NCBI GenBank assembly: GCA_956465555.1
Contig: OY101126.1
Span: forward strand, 1,406,501 to 1,470,500
Source: Nitzschia sp. pyKryTriq1
Lineage: Eukaryota > Bacillariophyta > Bacillariophyceae > Bacillariales > Bacillariaceae
DNA: 64,000 nucleotides
Direction: 5' to 3'
Shown here: positions 16,695 through 28,399 of the stretch, in pieces
Numbering within the stretch: position 1 is the stretch's first letter
How the letters are laid out: every line of letters begins with the position of its first letter
Position numbers and translations under genes: made by a program
The notes under the pieces: model-generated
Told to the model about the DNA's origin: nothing
The model's input: only the letters and a program-made list of their open reading frames with translations
The model's database searches: none

Positions 16695-19496
16695 ATGGAC
16701 GAGAAGATGGAGGACGAGGACAAGGACAACAAGGACATGGAGGAGGAGGACGAGGGCGTGAATATCCACAACAACAGCATTTCCGCCACGACTGATGATG
16801 CCTGGACGCAATCCTTTCTCCGTGAATGCAAACGGGGAGCCCGCCAAACAGCACTGGCGTTAGTGAAAGCCTGTGGTCAATCCAAGGAAGATCGGGACTC
16901 TCTTCGAGAGACGGCGATTCAAATGATTCAAGAGCTCCAGGAGGCAGTGGTGATGGCGGCGGCGGCGGCGGCGCAAACACAACAACCTCAGCAGCAACAG
17001 CAGCAAGAGACAATCACATTATTGTTGGAGCAAGCCCGGAGTTTTCAATCTCCCTACCACTACTATTACGAATATTCCAGTTCTTCCTCTGTGAATATTG
17101 CTGCTGCTGATGCTTCCTCGCCGCATTGCTCCAAACCTTTCGAATACTACAATGCCGAAGACGGTGAGAATATATTCCATGTCTGGCAGTCTCTTTTGGG
17201 CCATCAGCCGCCCGACCTTGATCCTTCTCTCAAAAATAATAATACTAATATCATCATCAACAACAACAACAACAACAATCAAGCCAATCGGAGCGCCCGC
17301 TGTTTGTGGCGGCATGATCCATCACATGCCGACCAATTGTTGTGGGCCAAGCAGGCTTGGGAACATCCGGAAATTGATGGTCAAGTAGTATCCTCCTCCT
17401 CATCACCATCACCATCACCATCATCACCATCCTCTACTTCTACTAGTAGTAGTAGAAGAAGAAGTTTTTCTTCTTCTTCTTCTTCTTCTTCTTGCAACCA
17501 GCAAAAGAAGCAGCTTTTAATGTTGCACTGGAACAAACAGGACTTAACGGCTACTTCTGCTACAGCATTGGCGTTGCCGCCCAGTAATACAACTACCACT
17601 ACCACTACTACTACTACTGCCACTGTCGAACCAAGAAATCTTTCCAACTGGATTCAAAAATGGTGTGAACCATTTCAGGTGACGACGGAAGAATGGATCT
17701 TGTTGTTGCCGGCAAGCGACTTTTTCTTCTCCTTCAACACCACCACCACTGCAGCGGCGGTCGTCCAAGAACAAGAACAACAACAACAACAACCACAAAA
17801 TCCTGATCCATCACCACAACCAGCAGTAGATCCAGCAGGCAGAAATGCTAGTAGTAGTAGTAGCAGCAGCAGCAGCAATTCAAAAAGAAGAAAAAGAACA
17901 ACAACAACAACAACAACAACCTCTCCTACTTCTCTTCTTTATCAGATTGCAAATGCTCGATGGGATTGGTTGCTGTTGAAACTTTGCGAGGCCCTGACGG
18001 AATGGCGGCTCGATTCCATGTTTCCAACGTTGATGCATCCAAATGTTCACAAGCATTGGAAGCCACCACCACCGCCACAGCAGCAGCAGCGTCTACGGAA
18101 TAATGATGATGATGATGATGATGATGATGACAATCATGATAATGACAATGACAAGGATCACCACAATTTCGTCATTGTCATGCAATGTCTCCTCTTTGTG
18201 GCAAGAGTGCATTGTGCCATGAAAGTACTGAAACGAGAGGCGCTGGAAAGTAAAACACTACTTACCAAAATACTTCGCTGTTGTCATTTATTGCAACACC
18301 ATGCGGCGCAAACAGTCTACCGGAATATGGATTGGAAAAAGGAGCTTCTTCTTCTTCTTTCTTCTTATTCTTCTTCCAATCGTCCAGATCCAAAGAATGG
18401 AAATTTCGACTCCTCTGTACGACGACCAAAAGATAGTGCGGGCGGTGGGACAGCAGTGGGAGTATCTCAGTCGCAAGACGTTTCTACGACGGTCATTGAA
18501 ACAGCAGAGCACCATCAGCCATCGGCGTCCGAGTCGTCGTCATGGATCCATTCAATTCCGATGGATCCACGTGTTGAAAAGGTGCTGGCAGAGGCGCCTC
18601 CTGGTCAGAGCGCTGCGAAGACTGTTCTAGACCAACCGGTGGAAAAACTCGATAGTGTGTCTGGCTCTGTTCTGGAGACTTTTTCGACCGGACACTTGGC
18701 GAGTAAGGCCTTGGGGTTGAAAAGGAAATCTTTTCTTGTCTTTGCTCTCCAAGGTCGAAACTACAGTACGAATACCAGAAAATTATTTGGGCATGTCTAC
18801 AAGGGTGCATTTTGGCGGCTCAAAGGATCCAATGCCGAACCGACTACTCTTCAAGCTACCTCAGCTGCCGCTGTTAGTTCTGCTGGCAGAAACCCGGATC
18901 CGTTCGCAGCTCAACTTCGCCACAAAGGATGGACCAAAACAAAGATCCTCGAACAACACGAAGTTGAACAAGTTGACCTACAAACGGGTGAGGTGCTCAA
19001 AACGTTTCCTAACGGTCTTGAGGCTCTCAAAAGCCAGTCAGATTCGAAGAGTACCAACAACTTCTACGCAGCTCTCCAGGGCAAACGGATGAATTGCGGC
19101 CATGTCTGGAAAAAGCACTTTTGGAGGCTCAAAGGGTCTAAAGCAAATCCAAAAGCAACAACCGTAAGTGAGATGTCTCTGGATGCGGCCGCTCCAGAAG
19201 AGTCGGCCCGTGCTCCTCGCCCCACGACCGAGGACAACGCAGATCTCAAACGGAAGTACACTGATCTGGAAGAAGACAGTGACGATGATGGTTCCGTCGC
19301 GTCAAACGACGGCTTGTCTCGCAAGCGACCAAAACGGCTGCAAGAACCCGAGACCCCCCGTCAAACCAAGCAAGACGAAGCCTCCAAAACAGTAAGCACA
19401 CAACGCGTGGATATCCCGGTAGACACACCATCCAGTGATCATTTAATTGGAGATGACGATGAAGACGATGGCTGGTACGAATGTGCGGATGTCTAG
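16695..19496 (+). CDS. Large acidic/low-complexity protein with two C-terminal NUMOD-like repeats
   Basis: 933 residues, single open frame from ATG 16695. It has an acidic N-terminus, then poly-Gln, Asn, Ser and Thr tracts between blocks of ordinary sequence (WLLLKLCEALTEWRLDSMF). Two tandem ~70-residue modules follow near residues 640-825: VEKLDSVSGSVLETF...GHVYKGAFWRLKGS and VEQVDLQTGEVLKTF...GHVWKKHFWRLKGS. Their plan (a hydrophobic strand, an Asp/Gly turn, an ALKxQ helix, then G-H-V-x-FWR) is like NUMOD1/HNH-associated DNA-binding modules. An acidic tail follows a basic segment (SRKRPKRLQ). A nuclear DNA-binding role is inferred only from this. Confidence 0.65.
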   Translation: MDEKMEDEDKDNKDMEEEDEGVNIHNNSISATTDDAWTQSFLRECKRGARQTALALVKACGQSKEDRDSLRETAIQMIQELQEAVVMAAAAAAQTQQPQQQQQQETITLLLEQARSFQSPYHYYYEYSSSSSVNIAAADASSPHCSKPFEYYNAEDGENIFHVWQSLLGHQPPDLDPSLKNNNTNIIINNNNNNNQANRSARCLWRHDPSHADQLLWAKQAWEHPEIDGQVVSSSSSPSPSPSSPSSTSTSSSRRRSFSSSSSSSSCNQQKKQLLMLHWNKQDLTATSATALALPPSNTTTTTTTTTTATVEPRNLSNWIQKWCEPFQVTTEEWILLLPASDFFFSFNTTTTAAAVVQEQEQQQQQPQNPDPSPQPAVDPAGRNASSSSSSSSSNSKRRKRTTTTTTTTSPTSLLYQIANARWDWLLLKLCEALTEWRLDSMFPTLMHPNVHKHWKPPPPPQQQQRLRNNDDDDDDDDDNHDNDNDKDHHNFVIVMQCLLFVARVHCAMKVLKREALESKTLLTKILRCCHLLQHHAAQTVYRNMDWKKELLLLLSSYSSSNRPDPKNGNFDSSVRRPKDSAGGGTAVGVSQSQDVSTTVIETAEHHQPSASESSSWIHSIPMDPRVEKVLAEAPPGQSAAKTVLDQPVEKLDSVSGSVLETFSTGHLASKALGLKRKSFLVFALQGRNYSTNTRKLFGHVYKGAFWRLKGSNAEPTTLQATSAAAVSSAGRNPDPFAAQLRHKGWTKTKILEQHEVEQVDLQTGEVLKTFPNGLEALKSQSDSKSTNNFYAALQGKRMNCGHVWKKHFWRLKGSKANPKATTVSEMSLDAAAPEESARAPRPTTEDNADLKRKYTDLEEDSDDDGSVASNDGLSRKRPKRLQEPETPRQTKQDEASKTVSTQRVDIPVDTPSSDHLIGDDDEDDGWYECADV

Positions 19497-19743
19497 TACA
19501 GAGCGATTCTAATCGAGAGTATCGTGGGAATAAGTGCGCTTTCCTACTCCGTCTCTTCCTCTAAACTATCGGTAGACGTTCCTTTAAATCAAGGGGGGAG
19601 CTACTAGCGCTCGCTCGGTGGTGACCCCCTCCGGCTTCCTTGATCGGGGAACCACCATCATTGAAGCAATACGATGCATCAGAAGTCACTGGTATAGTAC
19701 GAATACTACTTTCCTTTTTTCGCTTGTTCTTTTTCTCCTCTCC

Positions 19744-21725
19744 CTATTCATTCTTTTTGGAATTGCTCAAATGAGTAATCATTTCCTTGATCGTCTCCAG
19801 CTCTCGAGACATGTCTTCGAGTTTCTTGTCACTCAAAAGAGACAGTGTTTCTGGTATATTACTACCCATAGTATTTTGGTCGTCTCCTCCTCTCCTTCGG
19901 GTCGTAGATATCGTAGGAGCACCCTCTACTCCTCGTTCTGGTATCGCTTCGTCGACAAGAGCAAGATCATGTTGCAGTTGTACTTCAAGATGCTTGTTTT
20001 TGTCCCCTTTCAGTTGTGTTCGTTTACTCCAAATGGCCATCAACACAGTAACGGCAATCACCGAATACAGAAGAATGAAGAGTCCACCCAGATTTTGTAC
20101 CGTCAATTGAGGTTCTTCATTTCCGGTACTTGTTCCGTCACTAGATGTCGTGCTGCTACTACTGCTACCATCGGCATTTCCACTACTGCCACTAGTACAG
20201 GCTCCCTGACCGCCCATTTCCAATACTTTTCTCGTAGCGTCCTCCACAAATCCATCCTCGTCCATCTCTATCAAGTGTAAATTCAAGATATCTCGGATCA
20301 GGGAGGTGCACAGAATGCCCGAATCAGATCGCGTAGCGAATCCAGCGGAGAGAAATCGAAAGACTCGACCGACCCATTGCAGGTCACAAGACGGATTGAT
20401 CACTGGGTTGCGACGATCTTTTTCCCAGTCCGTTACGGTCGTCAAGACGAGTCGGCACTGCCCAGCAAATAGAGCTTCGTAGGCGGCAGCATAACCTCGT
20501 TCAAAGCTGTCAATGAGAACCAGGTTGGCAGTGGGAAATTTTCCTTGGACGAGGAGAGCAGGGGCCGCCGATGTCATTGCACACATAGGAACCTGGAGAC
20601 GAACGGCATCTTCGACGGTTTCGATATCCCATTGAGGAGCTGATTGCATACTTAAGAAGGAAGCGAGATTGGCAGTGTATGCTGAACTGATCAAAAGACT
20701 GTGTGTGGTCCATTGGAAAATAATGAGAACCAGACAGACAAAGGATACAAAAAGGCACGCGACGATGTTGTGTTTTAGAACAAACGCTCATCACCACAAA
20801 AGTAGGGATGCCACCAAATTTTGTCGCCTTACCTCCACAAAGCCAGAGTAAAGACAAATAGCCGGGCGTAGTTGGTTGAAGGTTGGAATTTGATATCTCC
20901 TATGAATGTAAGGGCCGAAAAGAATATCGTTTCGATCGGTTGGCTCTCCAACTCCTGGCGATCCGAATTGTGATTGGTCCTTTCCATCCAAAAATAGATA
21001 AGTCCCGAAATGACAAATGTCAACGCTATAAGCAGCCAACAGTCCCAGCTAAATGGCAATAAAAAGCTCCACAGATTGAGTGATTTTCTCCCGTCTGCCT
21101 TTGGCGCTCTTCCGACCAGAATGATACTACCATCCACAAAGCCCTGGGGGAAGGCCGTTCCTCGATTGATCCGATCTCTGGTCCGCGTCCATCCAATCGC
21201 ACTGACATCAAAGGTCTCGACAGACCAATCTAATATTTCGTCAAAAGTAATGCTGGAGTTATTGCTGGGTGGCGTGACAGCTGCGAAGGATTCCCGCCAC
21301 GCAAAGCCTGCACGGATTGCCAACTCATCCATAATTCGCACATCCAATTTGGGTTCTTGTTCCGGAATGGTGCCATCCAGATCAAGGCCTCCAAAGACAC
21401 CTTGTGACAGAGCCACGTTCAACCTCATTCCCTCGAGACCGTCTCGGAACTCCAGGGTACCATTGTTGATGGCCAACTGTCGATCACAGACAGACTGCCG
21501 AAAGGAAGTGGAATAATCCAAGAGCGAGATGTTCAACGTAGGATAGTCAATTTTGGCATCTGCAGCAGCGACGAGGAGGATCCAAAGGGCAGTGGTGAAC
21601 AGCATCATGCCGCTACTAGCAGTAGGAAGGCGCAGCCGATGGGCTCGGATGGCATCCAGCGTCGTCGTCGTCGTCGCTCTACGAATAGTCCGCGACTGAT
21701 GGGTGCCCATCAAACACGGAATCAT
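19744..21725 (-). CDS. Ionotropic glutamate receptor-like ion channel
   Basis: Exon 1 21725-20833, intron 20832-20687 (146 bp), exon 2 20686-19744; the splice restores LALW-SSAYTANLASFLS. Signal segment (MMLFTTALWILLVAAADA), then ligand-binding half S1, M1 (CWLLIALTFVISGLIYFW), pore loop (IETIFFSALTFIGDIKF), M3 ending in the iGluR hallmark SSAYTANLASF, ligand-binding half S2, and M4 (LGGLFILLYSVIAVTVLMAI). A cytosolic tail with a short coiled coil follows. The large amino-terminal domain of animal receptors is absent, as in bacterial GluR0-type and many protist channels. The ligand is unknown. Confidence 0.88.
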
Positions 21726-22471
21726 AATATCCTTACGAAGATGATTCTTCTGCCAGTACTACCTGGTACCAGTACCAGCAGATCACGAGACTCTAATTGT
21801 AATGCTGTAGGCTACTCTATTACGAGTACCAGACCCGTTGTGTGATGTCTCTTCTTTGCTTTTTTTTTTTAAATAATACAAGTATGTAGTAGTCGTCGAA
21901 AGTCGAAATAATAATATGTGTAATGATGTGTGGGAAGAATCATCATCATCATTGCTACCGTACTAAAAGAAGGAAGAAAGAGAATAAGCAGAGGCTTCGC
22001 GCGTGGCAGAATTGTCCAAACCATACTTTACCCCAGAGTGCTACTTAATTAGCTCAGGATTAAACACGATAGAGTTTTAACACTCAAGGCCAGAGTCGAA
22101 AATAATTGGTTTTACCCACGACTGCAAAGGTACAAGATATTACCGCGGTTTCCGCTCGCGGTATCCTGGAACGACTTAACCGAATCGAAGTGCTTGTACC
22201 AGTAGCGCTTCAAGTTGGAAGACTGGCGCTACTACTACTTCAGACCATCGCATGCATATACCGACGTGATTCGAGACATACATTGTACAAGTACTGTACA
22301 TCCAACAACGGCATCATTTTCTCCCCTGCTGACGGCACTTTAGTTGATTACTGAACGTCTCCGAGAAATTGTATTTCACTGTTTTCGGAAAGCAAGCATT
22401 CTACTAGACTATTAAAATAGATACTTTCACGGAAGCAGAGCGGCGTACGACTACAGTACTTGTACTGTAAC
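21726..22471. other. Spacer between divergent channel and permease genes
   Basis: The iGluR-like gene (-) and the RND permease (+) start on either side, so both promoters must lie here. A poly-T tract near 21860 and a GTAC-rich stretch near 22280-22300 are visible. No gene recognised. Confidence 0.4.
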
Positions 22472-25400
22472 ATGTCGGACACGGACGATGACAAGGTTCC
22501 AATCTCGCAGGATCCCTCAACGGTGGAAGAGGAAGAGGAAGATAGCGATCCATCAAGTATCGACGATTTTCCTGTGAAGGAGAAGAGGGAAGAAGAAACT
22601 TTGAATGAAGACGATCTGAACGGTTTCTGGGCCCGTCAGTTCAAACGCATGGCAAGGACTGCCTGGATTCATCTCAACGTATCGCTCATTATTTCGACCG
22701 TGCTTTCTGTTGTAGCCTTCACTGTGGGTGGATTCGAGGCTTCCGTGGAAAATGCCGGTTGGCAGTCTCGAGGAACTCCGATTGCTGACAGTCAAACCCA
22801 GTTGATGCTCACAGAGTATTACCAAGATTACCTTTTCTATGAGGGGCAGAAAGCCTGGGACGACCTTTTGACGAATGTTCAAGTCGGATGGGAAACGGAC
22901 GCGATTGGTTCGGACGATGAGGAACGTCGTCGCTTGACTATAATATCATCTGGAACTCCGAAGAAATCCCGGTCCACCGAGCGCCGTTTGCCTTTTCATC
23001 TGGATGCTCGATTGCTTCAGGGCTCGGACGCTCTGGAGGGTTGCGACTTGAGCTGGTACACAAACTGGACTAGACTGGAGGATGAGACCCATCTGTGGCC
23101 CATCTGGAAAGTCGAAAGCAAGCAAGATACAATCCTTGACCCTGATCTCCTGCATGACCTCTGTGTAGCTGAGTTGAACACGCAGGCTATTCTGGAGGCT
23201 AACGGGTTGTGCTTTGGTTGTGACGAAGGATGTCTACCGCCATATTCTGTAGTGCTGTACGCTCGATTGATGGTACCTAATGGTTTTGAATTGGAATGCA
23301 AGGAACTCAGCGTGCAGTGGGCGGATTTCCAGGAGCAGACAGAAGTACAATGGGCACAGTGTGTCGCTGAACTCAAAGCGGTGTACAACCCAATGGGGTC
23401 CTTTGATTACCCCCTATCTTGTCCTGTCGGTTTTTCTCCAACGTTGGTGGAAGAAAATTTTGACAAGACAACCTCTATGGCCTACTCGTCTTCCATTTTT
23501 GCTACCTCAGAAGAGCATGTCGACGACCTCTACGAGCTCGTAGAGTCTTTCGACCGTGGATCCAGCAAGATATACGCTGCCTATGATACGCAATATGAAG
23601 ATTTCAACATGATCTTCACCGATGGGGCGGTTGGTAGGGACATGGCTTTGGCTTGTGGTTCGGCTTTCATTACAACCCTGGCGATGATTGTTCACACTAG
23701 AAGTCCCTTTATCACAATGATTGGTCTCCTACAAGTCATGTTGAGTTTCCCACTCGCTTACTTCGTGTACACATTCCTTGGTCAATTGGATTTCTGTGAG
23801 TGATTCTTGTGAGCGTGTTGTTTCATCGGATTTGGCATTTCTGCTAACACGCCTCTTTTTATTTCAAATCGAAAAAAGTCCCTTTCTTGAACTTCATTGG
23901 TGTCTTTGTCGCATTTGCACTGGGTGCGGACAATATCTTTGTCGCTACCGATAAATGGAAGAACGCTCGCATTGAGCATCCTTCGGCGACTACCCTTGCG
24001 ATCGCAGGCTTGGCTCTCCCGGATGCTGCCGGGGCCATGTTCTTGACTACCATCACGACCGCTATTGCCTTTTTTGGAACTGCAATCTGCCCGGTGGCCC
24101 CGATCAAACTGTTCGCCATCTTCTGTGGTCTCCTGATCATGTTTGATTATATCCTGTGTATTTTGCTAGTGTTCCCAGCCCTGTGTATCTACGACAGAAG
24201 ACTACAATCTGGAAAAAGCAACCTCTGTATCGCTTGTCACTGTTGCAAAGGGATGGAGGGCTCTAGTGATGAAAATGACGACGAAGACAAACAGAGCTTC
24301 ATTCGCCGAATGTTGCTGAAATTTTATCACATTCTCCACAAAATTCGCTGGGTTATGTTTGTTGTTTGCCTGGTAGCTCTTGGGGTCTGCATTTACTTTG
24401 CCGCCACGCTTGAGCTTCCGACTTCGGCAGACGTGCGCATTTTGGATGAAGACAATGAGTACGAGCAAAATTATGGTACGTCGGATCCTGGCGGGAGGAA
24501 CTCATCTTGGTTTAGTGCCCTAGTAGTCGAATCTCACGTTTTGCGTTGCGAAGCCTGGCGTAAACTTCTTTTGTATGATGTATTGAGCAAGTCTGGAGGC
24601 AGCGAGGTGTCGGTAGGCTTTGGTCTCACAGCAGCTGATACTGGAGATTTGAGTAAGTCTTCCCTTTTTTCCGTGTGCCTTGTTATTTCCGTCCGTCCGT
24701 TAGTCTCATCCGTGAAATTACGATGATAGACAATCCGAATGAATGGTCGCAGTTGGTTCTTGACAATAGCTTCGATCCTTCTTCAGAAGAAGCACAAGGT
24801 TTCCTTTCGGGGTTCTGTTCTTCTCTCTTCGAGGAGGAGTTTGCTGAGGCACCGAATGAAAAGTATATCTGCTCTTTCGATGCCTTTGAGTCATGGGTGG
24901 AAGAACAAGCAACCTCTCAAGATCCTGATGATGCCTATACAGAAAACTGTGGTGGGGCCCAAAGCATACCTATTCCTCCTGATAATTTCCACGACTGTAT
25001 GATCGCATGGAGCCAGCTGGTCGAGGATAGCCGGGTGCTCTCCAACAACGGCAAAGTGAGAATCATTTGGCTTCAGTTCGCAAGTCGTGTGCGCTGGGAC
25101 TCGCCTTTCGACGATCTTGACGAAGAGTGGGCCCGAATTGAGAATTGGTTTAAAAGAATATCTGCAAGTGCTCCAGCGGGTGTGAATAAGCCAATATATT
25201 CTTCGTATGACTTTTGGTGGTACGATACCAATGGTCAGATGCTTTCGACGGCATATGGATCCGCAGGAATTGCCCTCGGGGCTTCAGCAGCCGTGATCCT
25301 TTTCTCTTCGCGATCCTTCACCCTGACATTCTTTGCCGTTGTGACTATCGGATATGTGTTGACAGCAGTCACTGCGACATTGGTTGGCTTTGGTTGGACA

Positions 25401-26012
25401 TTAGGATTCCTCGAGAGTATCTGCTTTGCTATTCTGATAGGCGTCTCTGTTGATTTCGTGATCCACTTCACTCACAGTTACGCACATTTCAAAGGGAAGC
25501 ACTCCAGATCTGAGCGCACCAAACACGCCTTGATCCAAATGGGACCTTCGATCTTGGCTGTAAGTATTGTTTGCGAGTAAATTGCTGGTGATATTGCATA
25601 CTCGATCTTTCTCACAGTATTATTTACCGCAACCACTGACTTTCCAACAGGCCGCGTTCACCACCATTGCTGCAGCAGTTGTCATGCTCTTCACGATCAT
25701 GTGAGTACTTTCTTCTCGCATGTGCGTGCTTGCTATTGATTTTTCCTACTTGATCTTTCTCACTCTCTTTTTCCCCAACCACCTTCCGACAGTACCTTCT
25801 TTCAAAAGTTCGCCCTGATTTTGCTATTGACAATCCTACAAGCGACTATCGGGTCATTTATTGTTTTCTTGACGCTGGCAGACTGCATGGGACCCAACGA
25901 CCCTACGGCTTTGTTAGATCGGTTGCTCACTTGTTGTAAGAAGGATCCACTGGCAGAAGTAGCTCACGAAAAGAAGGGTCCACTCGCCCAAGCAGCTTAC
26001 GACGAAATGTAG
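22472..26012 (+). CDS. Dispatched/Patched-like RND permease with sterol-sensing domain
   Basis: Six exons: 22472-23795, 23879-24475, 24554-24652, 24730-25559, 25651-25700, 25793-26012. All introns are GT-AG, 77-92 bp, with matching phase. An acidic N-terminal tail precedes TM1 (WIHLNVSLIISTVLSVVAF), a long extracytosolic loop, and an SSD-like set of helices with the telling GVFVAFALGADNIFVATDKW. A second loop with LTAADTGDLNNPNEWSQL is followed by the second helix bundle (VSVDFVIHFTHSYAHF). This is the 12-TM plan of Dispatched/Patched/NPC1 proteins, which move lipids or lipid-linked ligands with an ion gradient. The GAD motif carries an acidic residue expected for proton/sodium coupling. The substrate is unknown. 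The ATG at 22472 follows an in-frame TTG-led extension that I ignore. Confidence 0.88.
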
Positions 26013-26322
26013 GTTACTATGAAGACTCGATGGAGCTTCCTCCAAGCGTAGCTACAGTACTTTGAAAAATCGTGGAGGAGTTATTCGTCCCGGTGTGACA
26101 GACGACAACGACAATGCGACTCTTCCATCCAAGTCTATTGTATACGACACAATATATATATATATATATGTATATGACCTCGGATTATACTTTGAGAAGA
26201 AATCTAGTCTATGGCAAGTCAAACATGGCTCAATGTGACACTTCTTTTTAAAAAACAAACAAACAAATAGCAAATAGCACACTATCTAGTACGGTACTCG
26301 TATATGCATCATTGTTTCGATA
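26013..26322. other. Convergent 3' spacer
   Basis: The 3' ends of the permease (+) and DTW gene (-) face each other. It contains a TA dinucleotide run near 26152-26175. Nothing else seen. Confidence 0.4.
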
Positions 26323-27849
26323 TCATTTTCCGGCCACTCGAGGAGGACCTAGCTCCCTCTGAGCGGCACGGTTCGCAATCTCCTGATAGGATTTAATCTT
26401 GGACCAAACGGGGATGTTATTTTCGTTGCCCTTGTTGTTGTTGCTGTTGTTGTGATCACACGAATGAGCCAGACCCACGTCGCGCAGAAAAAGACGAGTG
26501 GCTTCAAATGTACCAATTTGACGCCAGGCAATCGAATGCCGACGAAGCTGGTGACCCTCCACGACGTTTTCGCCACCATTAGATGATTCTTCTCCGCCGA
26601 GCTCTGCTAAAGCCTCGGCACTTAACTGGACACGCCTTGGTCCCCCGTTGGATGGTTCTGGAAAGTATCGTTGATGAAACTTGCGTGCTTGTGCCCATGT
26701 CCCATCGAGCACCACCAAATCCCAACCATCACTCGAGTCGTCGTCATCGGGCGAGCTAGTTGAAGTAGTAGAAGTAGTAGTGCCAGAGTTGATATCATCA
26801 TTCTCAGCAGCCATCGCTCCAACGTTGTTTCCCACTTCTTGTTCCAACAAGAGTTCCTCGTACGTTCGAGCCGTCTCGTCTGGAAACAAGACCAAACACT
26901 GATCAGGTCGCTGATCCACTGCATCCATCAGCTCTTTCATACTGGCTTGATACTCGGGTCCAATCCCACCGACTATTAGTCGGCTTTCCTTTGGAAATGC
27001 CCCCAATATCAACTTGGCTGTATCCACTTTAAGAGCTACTTCTTTGTGGTGAAGTATTAAAAAGATGCGTCGAATTATTGGCCGCTGCTCCTCCTCCTCC
27101 TCCTCGTGTGAAATAATAATACTATCATTGTTGTTGTTGTTGTTGTAGATGTTGATTGAAACGGGAGGACACTGCGAGCAAATGCAATGGGCGCGTTGCA
27201 TCCAACACCGCGGACAATCATTGTTGCGTCTCAAGGATTGTAAACGAGTCTCCAAATGGCGGGCAATTCCCACTGCCTCTCGATCTTGACATGGTAACAA
27301 TAGAATATCGTCCTTATTGTTGTTGTTGTTGTCGTTGTTGTTTTTGTTGGTTACTAATACCAACTTCATATTGTGTGCGGACAAGACATTACGAGCTGTG
27401 ATCTCGACTTGTCGCAAAAAGAAATCTTCATCTTGTAGCTCGTCTGCAGAAGAAGAATGATAGCCATAGCCATCATCACCACCATCACCATCATCGTTGT
27501 AGCTTATTCTACGAGTAGTAGTTTGCAGAAATTGACTTCTTCTTCCGCTACTACTAGTAGCATGCTTTTTGCGGATGGTGAGTGTTTCATCCGTGATGCT
27601 CTTAATATTATTCCAACAAGGCAGCAGCAGCAGCGGCGACGACGCCGACGAAAATCGAGAGGCAGAGTTCGTCATTATCCTAGTAGTAGTAGTAGTAGTG
27701 CAACAATAACTGCCATGATGGCGGGTGCAGAATAAGGCTACTACCGAAAAGCAGCGAGCTCCTCGGACACCGCCGGCCCAAACAAGCAGTACTACTACTG
27801 ATGGTACCGGTAGTATTAGTATTCTTCTGCCGCAACGCAACATTTTCAT
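26323..27849 (-). CDS. DTW-domain protein (tRNA acp3U aminocarboxypropyltransferase type)
   Basis: 508 residues. The C-terminal two thirds carry the TDD/DTW plan: a CPRCWMQRAHCICSQC zinc-cysteine cluster, RRIFLILHHKEVAL, then the family hallmark VVLDGTWAQARKFHQRYF and HSIAWRQIGTFEA near the end. Family members (TapT, DTWD1/2) add the 3-amino-3-carboxypropyl group of SAM to uridine in tRNA. The N-terminus is hydrophobic and Ser/Thr-rich (LILPVPSVVVLLVWAGGVRG), which could be an organelle presequence; this is inference. Two Asn/Asp-rich insertions lie in loops. Confidence 0.85.
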   Translation of the reverse strand: MKMLRCGRRILILPVPSVVVLLVWAGGVRGARCFSVVALFCTRHHGSYCCTTTTTTRIMTNSASRFSSASSPLLLLPCWNNIKSITDETLTIRKKHATSSSGRRSQFLQTTTRRISYNDDGDGGDDGYGYHSSSADELQDEDFFLRQVEITARNVLSAHNMKLVLVTNKNNNDNNNNNKDDILLLPCQDREAVGIARHLETRLQSLRRNNDCPRCWMQRAHCICSQCPPVSINIYNNNNNNDSIIISHEEEEEEQRPIIRRIFLILHHKEVALKVDTAKLILGAFPKESRLIVGGIGPEYQASMKELMDAVDQRPDQCLVLFPDETARTYEELLLEQEVGNNVGAMAAENDDINSGTTTSTTSTSSPDDDDSSDGWDLVVLDGTWAQARKFHQRYFPEPSNGGPRRVQLSAEALAELGGEESSNGGENVVEGHQLRRHSIAWRQIGTFEATRLFLRDVGLAHSCDHNNSNNNKGNENNIPVWSKIKSYQEIANRAAQRELGPPRVAGK

Positions 27850-28146
27850 CCTTCGACTAATATTATTACCTTCTTACAGTATTATCTATTAATGATGATG
27901 CATCGACAGATTCTTGGGAAGCGAAGCGAAGCGATGGATGGGTTATATTATTCATCCGAATGGTATTATAATGTATGTACTACTGTAGGATGTCAATGTC
28001 AATGTCAACATTGTATACGTCATGATGTGATGGTTGTGCGAGATGCCGATGCCGTGGCAAAAGTAGTCTATGGCAAAAGTACCGGTTACCGGCATTTATA
28101 ATTTAGCAGGTATGCGCCAGACGGTCGGCGGCCAGAAGTTATGAGG
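27850..28146. other. Spacer upstream of GT31 copy B
   Basis: No gene recognised. Homology with the flank of GT31 copy A begins near 28130. Confidence 0.4.
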
Positions 28147-28174
28147 ATGACGTCATCCCTTTTGGCGCGAAAAA
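28147..28174 (+). promoter_or_regulatory. Conserved 28-bp element: E2F-like plus CRE (copy B)
   Basis: ATGACGTCATCCC followed by TTTTGGCGCGAAAAA, the reverse complement of 10877-10904 without a mismatch. It lies about 225-250 bp before the ATG of copy B, at nearly the same distance as in copy A, and survives while bases around it have changed. Confidence 0.6.
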
Positions 28175-28399
28175 TCACTTTTTTCCTGCCTGCGTTATTT
28201 TGCTTCTTCGCATCGCATCTATGTAATTCGTTCGACTACAATGATGATGATGATGATGCAGCGCGCAGCCTTTTAACAAATGAATGCTGACCATGGAAGA
28301 TGGGGCCATAAAGTAAAAGGGAGTGAGTGAGTGAGAAGAGCATCTGTCTATGCTCAATGAGGAAAAGCGTGGTATATAACGTATACCTGGTGTACCACC

